The notes beneath the pieces are model-generated. The model was not told the origin of the DNA and did no database searches. It was given only the letters and a program-made list of their open reading frames with translations. From contig CACCBT010000003.1 of the NCBI GenBank assembly GCA_902544345.1, forward strand, positions 1 through 43,146: a stretch of DNA of 43,146 bases, read 5' to 3'. Below, piece by piece: positions 34,822-42,779 of the stretch (within the stretch, counting starts at the first letter, position 1; each line of letters opens with the position of its first letter). This DNA comes from an uncultured Pelagibacteraceae bacterium. Its GTDB lineage: Bacteria; Pseudomonadota; Alphaproteobacteria; Pelagibacterales; Pelagibacteraceae. The position numbers and the translations under genes are program-made.

Positions 34822-35388
34822 ATGAAAATTTTATTAATAGATAATTATGATAGCTTTACTTATAATTTATATCATTACATTTCGAAAATTAAGAAAAATG
34901 TTGAAGTTATCAGAAATGATAAAATAGATGGTAAAACAATTTTAAGAAAAAAATATGATAAAATTGTAATATCCCCTGGACCTGGCAATCCTAACCAAGC
35001 CGGGAATTGTCTTGAAATTGTAAAAGAAGTTCATAAAAAAGTCCCTATTCTCGGAGTTTGTTTAGGGCATCAAATCATAGGTCAAGTTTTTGGTGGAAAG
35101 ATTATTAATGCTAAAAATTTAATGCATGGAAAAACAAGTAAGATTAAGCATAATAAAAAGGGTTTATTTAAGAATATTCATAATAACTTTGAAGCCACTA
35201 GATATCATAGTTTAGTTGTCGATCGTAATAGATTTCCAAACAGTCTGTTAATTACAGCTGAAACTAAAAACAAAATAATTATGGGATTAATGCATAAAGA
35301 TTTTGATATTCATGGGTTTCAATTTCATCCTGAAAGTATAAGTACTAAAGTAGGTATGAAGTTAATTAAAAACTTTATAATTGATTAA
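34822..35388 (+). CDS. trpG: Anthranilate synthase component II (glutamine amidotransferase)
   Basis: A 188-residue class I amidotransferase supplying ammonia to TrpE; it may also serve p-aminobenzoate synthesis. Features are LLIDNYDSFTYNLYHY at the start, ISPGPGNP, the catalytic Cys in GVCLGHQ and the His-Glu pair in FQFHPESI. ATG directly follows the trpE stop (TAAATG). The gene order trpE-trpG-trpD-trpC is complete up to indole-glycerol phosphate; trpF, trpB and trpA are not in the window. Confidence 0.95.
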   Translation: MKILLIDNYDSFTYNLYHYISKIKKNVEVIRNDKIDGKTILRKKYDKIVISPGPGNPNQAGNCLEIVKEVHKKVPILGVCLGHQIIGQVFGGKIINAKNLMHGKTSKIKHNKKGLFKNIHNNFEATRYHSLVVDRNRFPNSLLITAETKNKIIMGLMHKDFDIHGFQFHPESISTKVGMKLIKNFIID

Positions 35389-35389
35389 A

Positions 35390-36385
35390 ATGTCAAATTT
35401 TAGAGAAAGTTTAAAAAAAGGTCAGAACCTTACTTTTGAGGATAGTAAAGCTCTTTTTAATGAGCTTATGGAGGGTAATTATGATGAAAATTCAATCGTT
35501 GAAATTTTAGAGTCTCTTATAAAAAAAGGCGAAACAAAAGATGAGTTAGCCGGAGGGATTTTTGTGTTGAGAGAAAAAGCTAACAAAGTTAAAGCTGATC
35601 AAAGTACCATAGATACATGTGGAACTGGGGGCGATGGGCAAAACTCTTTAAATATTTCAACTGCAGCAGCTATAGTTTTAGCAAGTATGGGTGTAAAGGT
35701 TGCTAAGCACGGTAATAAAGCTGTTTCTTCAAATTGCGGGTCTGCAGATGTATTAGAGGCTTTAAAAATAAATATTAATTTAAAACCTGATGAGGTTGAA
35801 GAAAGTATAAAGAAGTTTAATTTTGCTTTTATGTTTGCGCCTAATTATCATTCAGCAATGAAACATGTGGGGCCTGCCAGAAAAAAAATGGGGAAAAAAA
35901 CAATCTTTAATTTAATTGGTCCTTTAAGTAGTCCTGCACAAGTAAAAAGACAAGTTGTAGGAGTTTTTAATAAAAAATGGATGAAACCTTTTGCTGAAGC
36001 ACTTAAAGAAAATGGAGTCGTTCACGCTTTTATTGTTCACAGCGAAGACGGGATGGACGAGATATCACCGTTTGCGAAAACAAATGTTGTAGAACTTAAA
36101 GATAATATTATTAAAGAGTTTCAAATTGATCCAAAAACTTTAGGAATTGACTGTTCAAATAAGGAGAATTTAAAAGGAAAAAATGCTGTATATAATGCTG
36201 AAAAAATAATAGAAATATTTAAAGGTCAAAAAAATGAGTTCTCTAAATCTGTTGCTCTTAATGTTGCGGCAGGATTGATTGTTTCTGGTAAAGAAAGTAA
36301 TTTTAAGATATCGTATGAAAAGGCTGTGAAACATTTAAATTCAGGAAATGTGTTTCACCATTTAGTAAAAATTCAATCAAACTAA
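35390..36385 (+). CDS. trpD: Anthranilate phosphoribosyltransferase
   Basis: Transfers the phosphoribosyl group of PRPP to anthranilate. The start is ATG 35390 (MSNFRESLKKGQNL), one base after the trpG stop, giving 331 residues; the in-frame TTG at 35381 lies inside trpG and is less likely. Motifs are the PRPP-binding CGTGGDGQNSLNIST, KHGNKAVSSNCGSADVLEAL, HSAMKHVGPARKKMG and NLIGPLSSPA. The stop overlaps the trpC start (TAATG). Confidence 0.96.
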   Translation: MSNFRESLKKGQNLTFEDSKALFNELMEGNYDENSIVEILESLIKKGETKDELAGGIFVLREKANKVKADQSTIDTCGTGGDGQNSLNISTAAAIVLASMGVKVAKHGNKAVSSNCGSADVLEALKININLKPDEVEESIKKFNFAFMFAPNYHSAMKHVGPARKKMGKKTIFNLIGPLSSPAQVKRQVVGVFNKKWMKPFAEALKENGVVHAFIVHSEDGMDEISPFAKTNVVELKDNIIKEFQIDPKTLGIDCSNKENLKGKNAVYNAEKIIEIFKGQKNEFSKSVALNVAAGLIVSGKESNFKISYEKAVKHLNSGNVFHHLVKIQSN

Positions 36386-37176
36386 TGACAAATATTTTAG
36401 AAAATATTATTACGGATAAAAAAAACTCTTTAGAACGTATTAAAAAAGAAAAATCTTTAGACACCTTAGAAAAAAATATTAAAGGACAAATTTTTTTCAA
36501 TTTTAAAGAAGCAATCCAAAAAAATAATGATGTATCTTTGATAGCAGAAATTAAAAAAGCTAGCCCATCTGCTGGTATTCTTGTAAATAAATTTAATCAT
36601 TTAGACATTGCAAAAATGTATGTAGACAATGGGGCTACTTGTCTTTCAGTTTTGACAGAGGAAAAGCATTTTTTAGGAAAATTAGATTATATTCAAGATA
36701 TAAAAAAACAAATTAAAGTTCCAATTTTAGCTAAAGATTTTTTTATAGATCCTTATCAAATCGCATTATCTAAAAGTTATGGTTGTGATTGTATCTTAAT
36801 AATAATTGCAGCTCTAAATGGAGCGCAAGCTGACGAAATATATACCGAAGCTTTAAAACACAATTTATCTGTTATAGTAGAAGTACACGATCAGAAAGAA
36901 GCTGAAACAGCTTTAAAATTTGATCGAGCTTTAATTGGAATTAATAATAGGAATTTAAAAACACTTGAAGTTTCTTTAAATAATACTATTTCAATTTTTG
37001 AAGTTATTAAAACACACAAAGGCCCTATTATTTCTGAAAGCGGAATTAAAACTGCAGATGATGCTAAATATATTTATGAAAAAACAGGAATTAAAAATTT
37101 TCTAATTGGAGAATCACTTTTAAAATCCGACAATCCTGGTGAATTAATGAACAAATTAATTCAAATTAATCAATAA
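36385..37176 (+). CDS. trpC: Indole-3-glycerol phosphate synthase
   Basis: TIM-barrel enzyme closing the indole ring. The 263-residue protein has LIAEIKKASPSAG with the catalytic lysine, LSVLTEEKHFLG, VPILAKDFFIDPYQI, IGINNRNLKT and ISESGI near the phosphate site. It is a stand-alone TrpC, not fused to TrpF. It is coupled to trpD by one base. After it come 70 bases before lexA; the molybdenum-cofactor genes that follow trpC in many alphaproteobacteria are absent. Confidence 0.96.
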   Translation: MTNILENIITDKKNSLERIKKEKSLDTLEKNIKGQIFFNFKEAIQKNNDVSLIAEIKKASPSAGILVNKFNHLDIAKMYVDNGATCLSVLTEEKHFLGKLDYIQDIKKQIKVPILAKDFFIDPYQIALSKSYGCDCILIIIAALNGAQADEIYTEALKHNLSVIVEVHDQKEAETALKFDRALIGINNRNLKTLEVSLNNTISIFEVIKTHKGPIISESGIKTADDAKYIYEKTGIKNFLIGESLLKSDNPGELMNKLIQINQ

Positions 37177-37209
37177 ATTAGCTATTTATTTGAAGTTGTA
37201 ATTCAAAGA

Positions 37210-37224
37210 GAACTTTTATAGAAC
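37210..37224. promoter_or_regulatory. LexA operator, GAAC-N7-GAAC
   Basis: GAACTTTTATAGAAC is an exact match to the direct-repeat operator of alphaproteobacterial LexA. It lies 22 bases before the lexA start, indicating autoregulation. This form of operator is itself evidence for alphaproteobacterial ancestry. Confidence 0.85.
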
Positions 37225-37230
37225 ATAAAT

Positions 37231-37245
37231 GTACAGGGTTTGTTC
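37231..37245. promoter_or_regulatory. Second, imperfect LexA-like operator
   Basis: GTAC-N7-GTTC differs by one base from the complementary form GTTC-N7-GTTC. It ends one base before the lexA ATG and is separated from the exact operator by 6 bases. Two bound dimers would cover the whole promoter and start. Confidence 0.5.
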
Positions 37246-37246
37246 T

Positions 37247-37921
37247 ATGCTAACAAAAAAACAAAAAAACTTATTAATATTCATCAATAAGAAGATTAGA
37301 TCTTCGGGTATTTCTCCATCTTACGAAGAAATGAAGAATTCACTCAACCTTAAGTCGAAATCAGGAATACATAGATTAATTTCTGCATTAGAAGAAAGAG
37401 GTTTTGTTAAGCGATTAGCACATAAAGCTAGAGCGTTAGAAGTAGTAAAATTACCAGAGAATGCCAGCGCGAACGATATATTTAACAAATTCACGCCAAG
37501 CGTTATCAAAGGTGGATTAGATAAGAATGAAAATAAATCTACTGATGTTTCAGTATTAGGAGGTATAGCTGCTGGTACACCAATCGAGGCTATTCAACAA
37601 GAGGTTGATAGAGTTGCGTTGCCAGAGGACCTTCAAAATAATGGTGAGCACTACGGTCTAAAAGTAAAAGGTGACTCAATGATTGAAGCAGGTATTGCTG
37701 ACGGTGATACAGTTATTATAAAAAAAGTTTCCAATGTAGATAATGGTCAGATTGCAGTAGTCTTAATAGACGACCAGGAAGCTACTTTAAAAAGAGTAAG
37801 AAAAAAAGGTAACACTATCGCTCTTGAGGCAGCAAATCGAAACTACGGAACTAAAATTTACGCTGCGAATAGAATAAAAATTCAAGGTAAACTTGTTTCT
37901 TTATATAGAAACTTTCATTAA
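37247..37921 (+). CDS. lexA: LexA SOS repressor
   Basis: A 224-residue repressor of DNA-damage genes that cleaves itself when RecA is active. The start ATG 37247 (MLTKKQKNLLIFI) matches the conserved family opening; an upstream ATG at 37229 lies in the operator region. The winged HTH (1-70) contains SGISPSYEEMKNSL and SKSGIHRLISALEERGF. The peptidase domain has the Ala-Gly cleavage site in GGIAAGTPIEA, the nucleophile in VKGDSMIEAGI and the catalytic Lys in EATLKRV. AGGG lies 8 bases before the ATG. One exact operator and one imperfect operator precede it. Confidence 0.95.
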   Translation: MLTKKQKNLLIFINKKIRSSGISPSYEEMKNSLNLKSKSGIHRLISALEERGFVKRLAHKARALEVVKLPENASANDIFNKFTPSVIKGGLDKNENKSTDVSVLGGIAAGTPIEAIQQEVDRVALPEDLQNNGEHYGLKVKGDSMIEAGIADGDTVIIKKVSNVDNGQIAVVLIDDQEATLKRVRKKGNTIALEAANRNYGTKIYAANRIKIQGKLVSLYRNFH

Positions 37922-37940
37922 AATAGTCTAATTAATATTA

Positions 37941-39329
37941 ATGTCTTTTAATTGTAGGTTTGCGCCCTCTCCTACTGGGCCTCTTCATATTGGCGGCGTT
38001 CGAACAGCTTTGTTCAATTGGCTTTTAGCTAAAAAAAATAAGGGTAAATATTTTCTAAGGATAGAGGACACTGATAAAGAAAGATCTAAAGAAGAATTCA
38101 AAAAACAAATTATTACATCTTTAGCTTGGCTTGGTATTGAGCATGATGGAGATGAGTACATTCAATCTAAAAATATATCTAAACACGTCTCAGTTGCAGA
38201 GGAATTGTTAAAAAAAGGTTTTGCCTACAAATGTTATTGTTCTGAGGAAGAAATTAATGAACAAAAAGAAAAATGTAAAAAGCAAGGAATACCATATGTT
38301 TATAATAGAAAATGGAGAGATGCCAAAGATTTAAAAATTCCAGAAGGAGTAAAACCAGTATTAAGATTTAAAAGTAAAATATCAGGGAATACGATTATAA
38401 AAGATTTAGTTCAAGGGGATAGAAACATTTCAAATTCTACTATTGAGGATTTTGTAATTTTAAGAAAAGATAATACTCCAACATATCAGCTATCGGCTAC
38501 GGTTGATGATCATGAAATGAAAATAACTCATGTAATTAGAGGAGATGACCATATGATCAATTCTTTTAAACAGAGACAAATTTACGAAGCCATGGGTTGG
38601 GAGGTTCCAAACTTTGCACATATTCCTTTAATTCATAGTGAACAAGGAAAAAAATTATCAAAAAGGGATAATGCTTCCACTCTTGAGGATTATATTAAAA
38701 TAGGAGTTATTTCAGATGCTTTAAGGAATTATTTATTAAGATTGGGATGGTCCTACAAAGATAAAGAAATTTTTACTAAGCAAGAAAGCATTGATTTATT
38801 TGATTTAAGTGGTGTTGGTAAATCCCCTTCAAAATTAGATATGAATAGAATTTATTCAATTAATGAAACTTACATAAAAACAATAGATGAAAAAGAACTT
38901 TTTAATTTCTTCAAAGAATACGTTTCGAAATACAAAAAGCCTATAGATCAGGCAAAAGAAAATATTCTTTTAAAATCAATGGGTTTCATAAAGAATAAAG
39001 CAAAAACTCTAGAGGATATTTGGAATAACGCTCAATATATAATTAATGATAAAATTGAGATTGGCGCAGATGATAAAAAATTGATTGATGAATTATCTAA
39101 GAAAGTAATTAGTGATTTTGCCTCTGAATATAAAAAACTTTCTTCATTATCTAGAGAAACATTAGAACCCATAATTAAATCTCTAATTGATAAACACAAG
39201 ACCAACTTTAAAGGTGTAGGACAACCGTTAAGAATAGCCTTAGTAGGCTCAAGATTTGGACCAGGTCTATATGATGTTATTTTATCTTTAGATAAATCAG
39301 AAGTAATTAAAAGACTTAACCAAATTTAG
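37941..39329 (+). CDS. gltX: Glutamyl-tRNA synthetase
   Basis: Class I synthetase charging tRNA-Glu. The 462-residue protein has the HIGH-like motif PLHIGGVRTALFN, FLRIEDTDKERS, YQLSATVDDHEM, HVIRGDDH and the KMSKS-like KKLSKRDNA. The C-terminal anticodon-binding domain ends in GQPLRIALVGSRFGPGL. Alphaproteobacteria that charge tRNA-Gln indirectly often have two such genes; this copy is of the usual discriminating or non-discriminating general type and cannot be classed further by eye. It begins 19 bases after lexA and abuts the nuclease gene. Confidence 0.95.
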   Translation: MSFNCRFAPSPTGPLHIGGVRTALFNWLLAKKNKGKYFLRIEDTDKERSKEEFKKQIITSLAWLGIEHDGDEYIQSKNISKHVSVAEELLKKGFAYKCYCSEEEINEQKEKCKKQGIPYVYNRKWRDAKDLKIPEGVKPVLRFKSKISGNTIIKDLVQGDRNISNSTIEDFVILRKDNTPTYQLSATVDDHEMKITHVIRGDDHMINSFKQRQIYEAMGWEVPNFAHIPLIHSEQGKKLSKRDNASTLEDYIKIGVISDALRNYLLRLGWSYKDKEIFTKQESIDLFDLSGVGKSPSKLDMNRIYSINETYIKTIDEKELFNFFKEYVSKYKKPIDQAKENILLKSMGFIKNKAKTLEDIWNNAQYIINDKIEIGADDKKLIDELSKKVISDFASEYKKLSSLSRETLEPIIKSLIDKHKTNFKGVGQPLRIALVGSRFGPGLYDVILSLDKSEVIKRLNQI

Positions 39330-40097
39330 ATGAAAAACGCTATATCTTTCAGAACAAGAAAAACATCAATTTACGATAGAAAATCAAACACTGCTTTTAA
39401 AATAAGTAGGTCAAAATTTTTCAATTTTCTTAGTTGCAAAAGATGCTTTTATTTAGATCGAGTAAAAGGGTTAAAAGAACCTTCAATGCCTGGTTGGGCT
39501 TTAAACGTCGCTGTAGATGAGCTTTTAAAAAAGGAGTTCGATCTTTATAGAAAAGAACAAAAACCTCATCCAATTATGGTTAAGCATAATTTAAATTTTG
39601 TACCTTACCAGCATAAAGATCTAGATACCTGGAGAAATTCTTTAAAAGGTGGAATTTCATATTTAGATAAAAAAACTAATCTTATAATTCACGGAGGTAT
39701 TGATGATCTCTGGTTTGATTTAAATGAAAAAAAAATAGTTGTAGTGGATTATAAAGCTCAATCATCAACTTATCCCGTAACAGTTTCATCCTATCTCGAT
39801 GCTGAATGGCATCTTAGCTATAAATTACAAATGGATATTTATGTTCATATTTTAAGAAAAATGAATTTTGATGTATCTGACCAAACTTTTTTTTATGTTT
39901 GTAATGGAGAAAAAACAAATGATAAATTTGATAACAAAATAGACTTTAAAACTACGCTTATACCCTATCGTGTAAATACATCATGGATTGAAGAGAAATT
40001 AATTGAAATGAAAGATGTTTTAAATCTTGATGAAGCACCTAATATTGAAAAAACTTGTGAGAAGTGTGCTTACTTAGAAGGAGGAAAAAAATTTTAA
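39330..40097 (+). CDS. PD-(D/E)XK nuclease-superfamily protein with paired CxxC motifs
   Basis: A 255-residue protein of the RecB/Cas4-like nuclease group. The catalytic core is readable: GGIDDLW with Asp125/Asp126, then VVVDYKAQS with Asp140 and Lys142, and motif IV YKLQMDIY with Gln167. An N-terminal CKRC (36 and 39) and a C-terminal CEKC (243 and 246) bracket the domain, as the iron-sulfur cysteines do in Cas4, AddB and related nucleases, although the spacing differs from Cas4. Cleavage of single-stranded or end DNA in repair is a reasonable guess. It follows the gltX stop with no gap and is not near any CRISPR or recombination genes. Confidence 0.8.
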   Translation: MKNAISFRTRKTSIYDRKSNTAFKISRSKFFNFLSCKRCFYLDRVKGLKEPSMPGWALNVAVDELLKKEFDLYRKEQKPHPIMVKHNLNFVPYQHKDLDTWRNSLKGGISYLDKKTNLIIHGGIDDLWFDLNEKKIVVVDYKAQSSTYPVTVSSYLDAEWHLSYKLQMDIYVHILRKMNFDVSDQTFFYVCNGEKTNDKFDNKIDFKTTLIPYRVNTSWIEEKLIEMKDVLNLDEAPNIEKTCEKCAYLEGGKKF

Positions 40098-40100
40098 TTT

Positions 40101-40114
40101 CATAGTATCCTATG
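40101..40114. terminator. Small hairpin between two convergent genes
   Basis: CATAG-TATC-CTATG forms a 5-bp stem with a 4-base loop and is followed by TTTTAT on the plus strand, between the nuclease gene and the convergent SHOCT-domain gene. It has terminator form but is weak. Confidence 0.35.
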
Positions 40115-40119
40115 TTTTA

Positions 40120-41004
40120 TTAATTGAGTAACTTCTCTTTAGCTTTCTTAAATTCTTCTTTAGTAATTGCACCCGCATCAAGAAGTTCTTTTAAATCTTT
40201 AATTTGTTCAGTTAAACTTGACGATGATACTTTCTTTTTTTTATTTGAAACACCATCATTACTTTTAAACGATACATTTCTAATATAATCACTTGCATTT
40301 AATGATAATTTACTAGAACTTTTTATTTTATGTGTTGTGTTAAATGCATCAACAAAACCTGCGCTTATATTTATAAACTTCTTTAAAAATTGTTCATGTT
40401 TTGGATAATCCATTACTCTTTGTTTGTGGAACTCATTAGTAGGCCATTCTAAATTTTTTGGTTTTGGAACTCCATCTAATTCGGGATTATTAAAATATCT
40501 TGCACCCCATAATTTTGATCCTTTTGCATATTGATATTCACTATAAACAAATATATCTGGTGTCTTTATATTATTTGCAATTTCATATTCTCTAACTTTT
40601 ACGTAGAAACCTTTGTTAGCTGTAATGTCAGATCTTGTATGATTAACCATCCAGCAAGCATATTTCTTATTTGATATGTGTTTTTTGTAAAAATAAACAT
40701 TTGTTCTGTCACAAAATTTAGGTGGATTCCACCATTCCCATTGGGTATTACCAGTCGCAGTAAAATGAATAGCCCATCTAGTATATCCACTCTTACCATC
40801 AATCTGATAAAGCATTATATGATGAAAATCTTTTACTTTTAAATTAATTGCAACAAAAAATTCACCAGGGGGTAATTTGAAAGAATCTTTCTTGCTAAAA
40901 ATAACTTCGCCCTGAACTATATCTCCTACTTCATATTTCCATTTTGCATTAGCTTTTGAAATAATAAGCAAAGAAATGAATATTAAGATTATATATTTTT
41001 TCAC
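40120..41004 (-). CDS. Secreted protein with C-terminal SHOCT domain, unknown function
   Basis: A 294-residue protein with signal peptide 1-20 (cleavage after SKANA). Its body of about 190 residues is rich in aromatic and charged residues (FHHIMLYQIDGKSGYTRWAIHF; TGNTQWEWWNPPKFC), suggesting a beta-rich domain. Two cysteines in the mature part (near 97 and 116) could pair. A Ser/Lys linker leads to a C-terminal SHOCT motif (about 264-294, LKELLDAGAITKEEFKKAKEKLL), a short helical module found at protein ends and thought to mediate interactions. I do not recognise the main domain. It follows the Pro/Glu-rich membrane protein gene by 12 bases, so the two are probably one operon. Confidence 0.7.
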   Translation of the reverse strand: MKKYIILIFISLLIISKANAKWKYEVGDIVQGEVIFSKKDSFKLPPGEFFVAINLKVKDFHHIMLYQIDGKSGYTRWAIHFTATGNTQWEWWNPPKFCDRTNVYFYKKHISNKKYACWMVNHTRSDITANKGFYVKVREYEIANNIKTPDIFVYSEYQYAKGSKLWGARYFNNPELDGVPKPKNLEWPTNEFHKQRVMDYPKHEQFLKKFINISAGFVDAFNTTHKIKSSSKLSLNASDYIRNVSFKSNDGVSNKKKKVSSSSLTEQIKDLKELLDAGAITKEEFKKAKEKLLN

Positions 41005-41016
41005 TTAGTAAATAAT

Positions 41017-41610
41017 TTATCTGTTATTATTATCATCATTATTGTTAGATGTTTGGTCTGTATTTTCTGATTGAGGTTCTTCTTGAGTAGTTTCTGTTGG
41101 TGTTTCCTCTTGAACTGGCTGTTCAGGTTCTGGCTGCGGTTCAGGTGTTGGTTCTTGTGATTGAGCTCTTGCAATATCTGCTGCACTTTGTGGAGATGGC
41201 TCTCTTCTCATAAAGAAATATATTCCAGCAGCAATTACTGCAATAGCACCTAGAATGTACAACATGATATTTACAATACTTAATCCTTCTTTTTCTTCTT
41301 CAATTGGTATTTCTTCTGTAACTGGTTTCACTTCCTCTTCTTCAGGTTTAGCATCTTGTTCTTGATTGGCTTCTGCGTTAACTTGTTCTTTTGGCTCTTC
41401 AGTTTGAGGAGCTGGTTCTGGTTCTGGTTCTTTAGCTGGTTCTGGTTCTGGTTCTGGTTCTGGCTCAGGTTCCTTTTTAGGCTCGGGAGCAGGCGTTGAA
41501 ACTTCAGTTTTAGGTGCTTGAGCTACATCTTCTTTATCTTTTGGTTGAGGATTTATAACTCCTGTGATCACAAGAATTATACCAGCAGCTATAACTATAA
41601 TCGGATCCAT
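41017..41610 (-). CDS. Two-span membrane protein with (Glu-Pro)n repeats, unknown function
   Basis: A 197-residue protein: span 1 at about 3-20, a long acidic, proline-rich linker (about 22-105) with runs of EP dipeptides at 47-66, span 2 at about 111-133 followed by RRE, and a second Pro/Glu/Gln-rich tail ending in NNNDDNNNR. It looks like a periplasm-spanning linker anchored at both ends, comparable in style to the EP/KP-rich stretch of TonB but without TonB's C-terminal domain. The EP run is encoded by near-identical hexamers and may change in copy number. It lies 12 bases upstream of the SHOCT-domain gene. Confidence 0.65.
   Translation of the reverse strand: MDPIIVIAAGIILVITGVINPQPKDKEDVAQAPKTEVSTPAPEPKKEPEPEPEPEPEPAKEPEPEPAPQTEEPKEQVNAEANQEQDAKPEEEEVKPVTEEIPIEEEKEGLSIVNIMLYILGAIAVIAAGIYFFMRREPSPQSAADIARAQSQEPTPEPQPEPEQPVQEETPTETTQEEPQSENTDQTSNNNDDNNNR
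41406..41471. repeat. In-frame hexamer repeat GGTTCT encoding Glu-Pro dipeptides
   Basis: Seven exact copies of GGTTCT and a few one-base variants (GGCTCA, GGTTCC) occur in two short arrays within the Pro/Glu-rich gene; on its coding strand each unit is AGAACC and encodes part of an EP pair. Six-base units keep the reading frame, so slippage would only lengthen or shorten the linker. Confidence 0.75.
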
Positions 41611-41744
41611 GAGTCGGATTCTAAACTTTTGGATTATTAAATCACCTTTATATGTGAACGATTTGGGTGCTGTGTGAATAAAAAAATACGAAAATATTGA
41701 GATTTTAATGATAAAATTTACTCAAAATTTGATAATATAAAAAA
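41611..41744. promoter_or_regulatory. Divergent intergenic region
   Basis: A 134-base gap between the Pro/Glu-rich gene (minus strand) and a 40-residue ORF (plus strand). It is A/T-rich and must hold at least the minus-strand promoter. I see no palindromic operator, riboswitch-like fold or clear -35/-10 pair. Confidence 0.35.
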
Positions 41745-41867
41745 ATGAATTCAATTTTTCTATTTTTTTTGACGGCATATATTATTTATTATCTTTTTAG
41801 ACCTGTAACAAAAAAAGAAATAGAGAAATTTGAAAATCCTGATAACTGGTCAAATATGGGTCTTTAA
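41745..41867 (+). CDS. Possible 40-residue single-span membrane protein
   Basis: A short ORF beginning MNSIFLFFLTAYIIYYLF, a single hydrophobic span at residues 4-18. A charged tail follows (RPVTKKEIEKFENPDNWSNMGL). The hydrophobic-then-acidic/amphipathic layout with a tryptophan near the end is typical of genuine small membrane proteins. It fills an otherwise empty gap and overlaps the end of the convergent deacetylase-family gene by 18 bases. There is no Shine-Dalgarno sequence. I do not recognise it; the call rests on composition and position only. Confidence 0.4.
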   Translation: MNSIFLFFLTAYIIYYLFRPVTKKEIEKFENPDNWSNMGL

Positions 41868-42779
41868 TCCTTTAAGGTGCTCGATTATACTTTCAGATAA
41901 AGCTTGTAAATCATAACCGCCTTCCAGAAAAGAAATTACTCTTCCTTTTGAATGAATATTAGCAATTTCAATAATTTTTTTGGTAATCGTAAAAAAATCA
42001 CTAGATTCTAAGTTTATATTTGCTAGAGGGTCTTTTTTGTGGGCATCAAAACCAGCAGAAATTAAAATAACCTCTGGCTTAAATTTTTCTACAGGAGTTA
42101 AAACTTTTTTTTCGAAAGTATCGATAAATTCTTTACTTTTAATACCAGCTTTTAAAGTAGCGTTATAAATATTACCTACACCTGTTTCATTTTCAGATCC
42201 AGTTCCAGGAAATAATGGAAATTCATGGGAAGATCCATAAGCAACAGACTTGTCTTTATAAAATATTTCTTGGGTTCCGTTACCATGGTGAACATCAAAA
42301 TCAATAATAGCTACTTTTCCTATATCATATTTTTTTTGCAAATATCTTGCCGCAACTGCTGCATTATTTATAAAACAAAAGCCATTAGCTCGAACTGTTT
42401 CTGCATGATGTCCTGGGGGTCTAACCGCACAAAAAACTCGCTCATTATTCTTGATTAAATCATCACACGCTGCAACACCTGAACCACAAGATCTTAAAAT
42501 TGCATTCTCACTATCAGGACATAACATTGTATCTGCATATGGTTCTTTCTCAATACCGATAATTCCTTCTTTTGGAATATTAACAAATATCTGATCAATA
42601 TGTTTCTTCGGATGCACTAAGGAAACTATTTCTAAATCTACCTTTGGAGCCTCTTTAAACTCTACTTTTAAATCGGATGATTTGATAGATTTTAAAATAC
42701 TATCTAATCTCTCTTTTCTCTCTGGATGACCTTGTCCATTAAATTTTAGTAAACAATCTGGATGACTGTAGACAATCAT
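41850..42779 (-). CDS. Histone-deacetylase-family (AcuC/acetylpolyamine amidohydrolase type) zinc hydrolase
   Basis: A 309-residue amidohydrolase of the HDAC fold. Motifs are NGQGHPERKERL near 14-25, the tandem histidines in RPPGHHAET, GFCFINNAAVAARYL, the zinc ligands in IDFDVHHGNG and SAGFDAH, and the terminal SFLEGGYDL. All catalytic and metal residues are present. Bacterial relatives remove acetyl or other acyl groups from small amines, polyamines or acetylated proteins; the substrate cannot be read here. The start overlaps the end of the SDR-like gene by 4 bases, so the two are coupled. Confidence 0.92.
   Translation of the reverse strand: MIVYSHPDCLLKFNGQGHPERKERLDSILKSIKSSDLKVEFKEAPKVDLEIVSLVHPKKHIDQIFVNIPKEGIIGIEKEPYADTMLCPDSENAILRSCGSGVAACDDLIKNNERVFCAVRPPGHHAETVRANGFCFINNAAVAARYLQKKYDIGKVAIIDFDVHHGNGTQEIFYKDKSVAYGSSHEFPLFPGTGSENETGVGNIYNATLKAGIKSKEFIDTFEKKVLTPVEKFKPEVILISAGFDAHKKDPLANINLESSDFFTITKKIIEIANIHSKGRVISFLEGGYDLQALSESIIEHLKGLKTHI

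Noticed and set aside
37229-37246. Upstream ATG for lexA
   Set aside because: It lies within the operator region and adds residues not present in the conserved LexA start; ATG 37247 has AGGG at the right distance.
37981-38010. GTTCGAAC-like sequence resembling a tRNA T-loop
   Set aside because: It is inside the HIGH-motif region of gltX; no acceptor or anticodon stems can be formed around it.
41406-41471. Short repeats as a CRISPR array
   Set aside because: Units are 6 bases without spacers and are in frame within a protein gene, encoding Glu-Pro pairs.
42225-42458. 77-codon plus-strand ORF opposite the deacetylase-family gene
   Set aside because: Antisense to conserved zinc-site motifs; open only because of composition.
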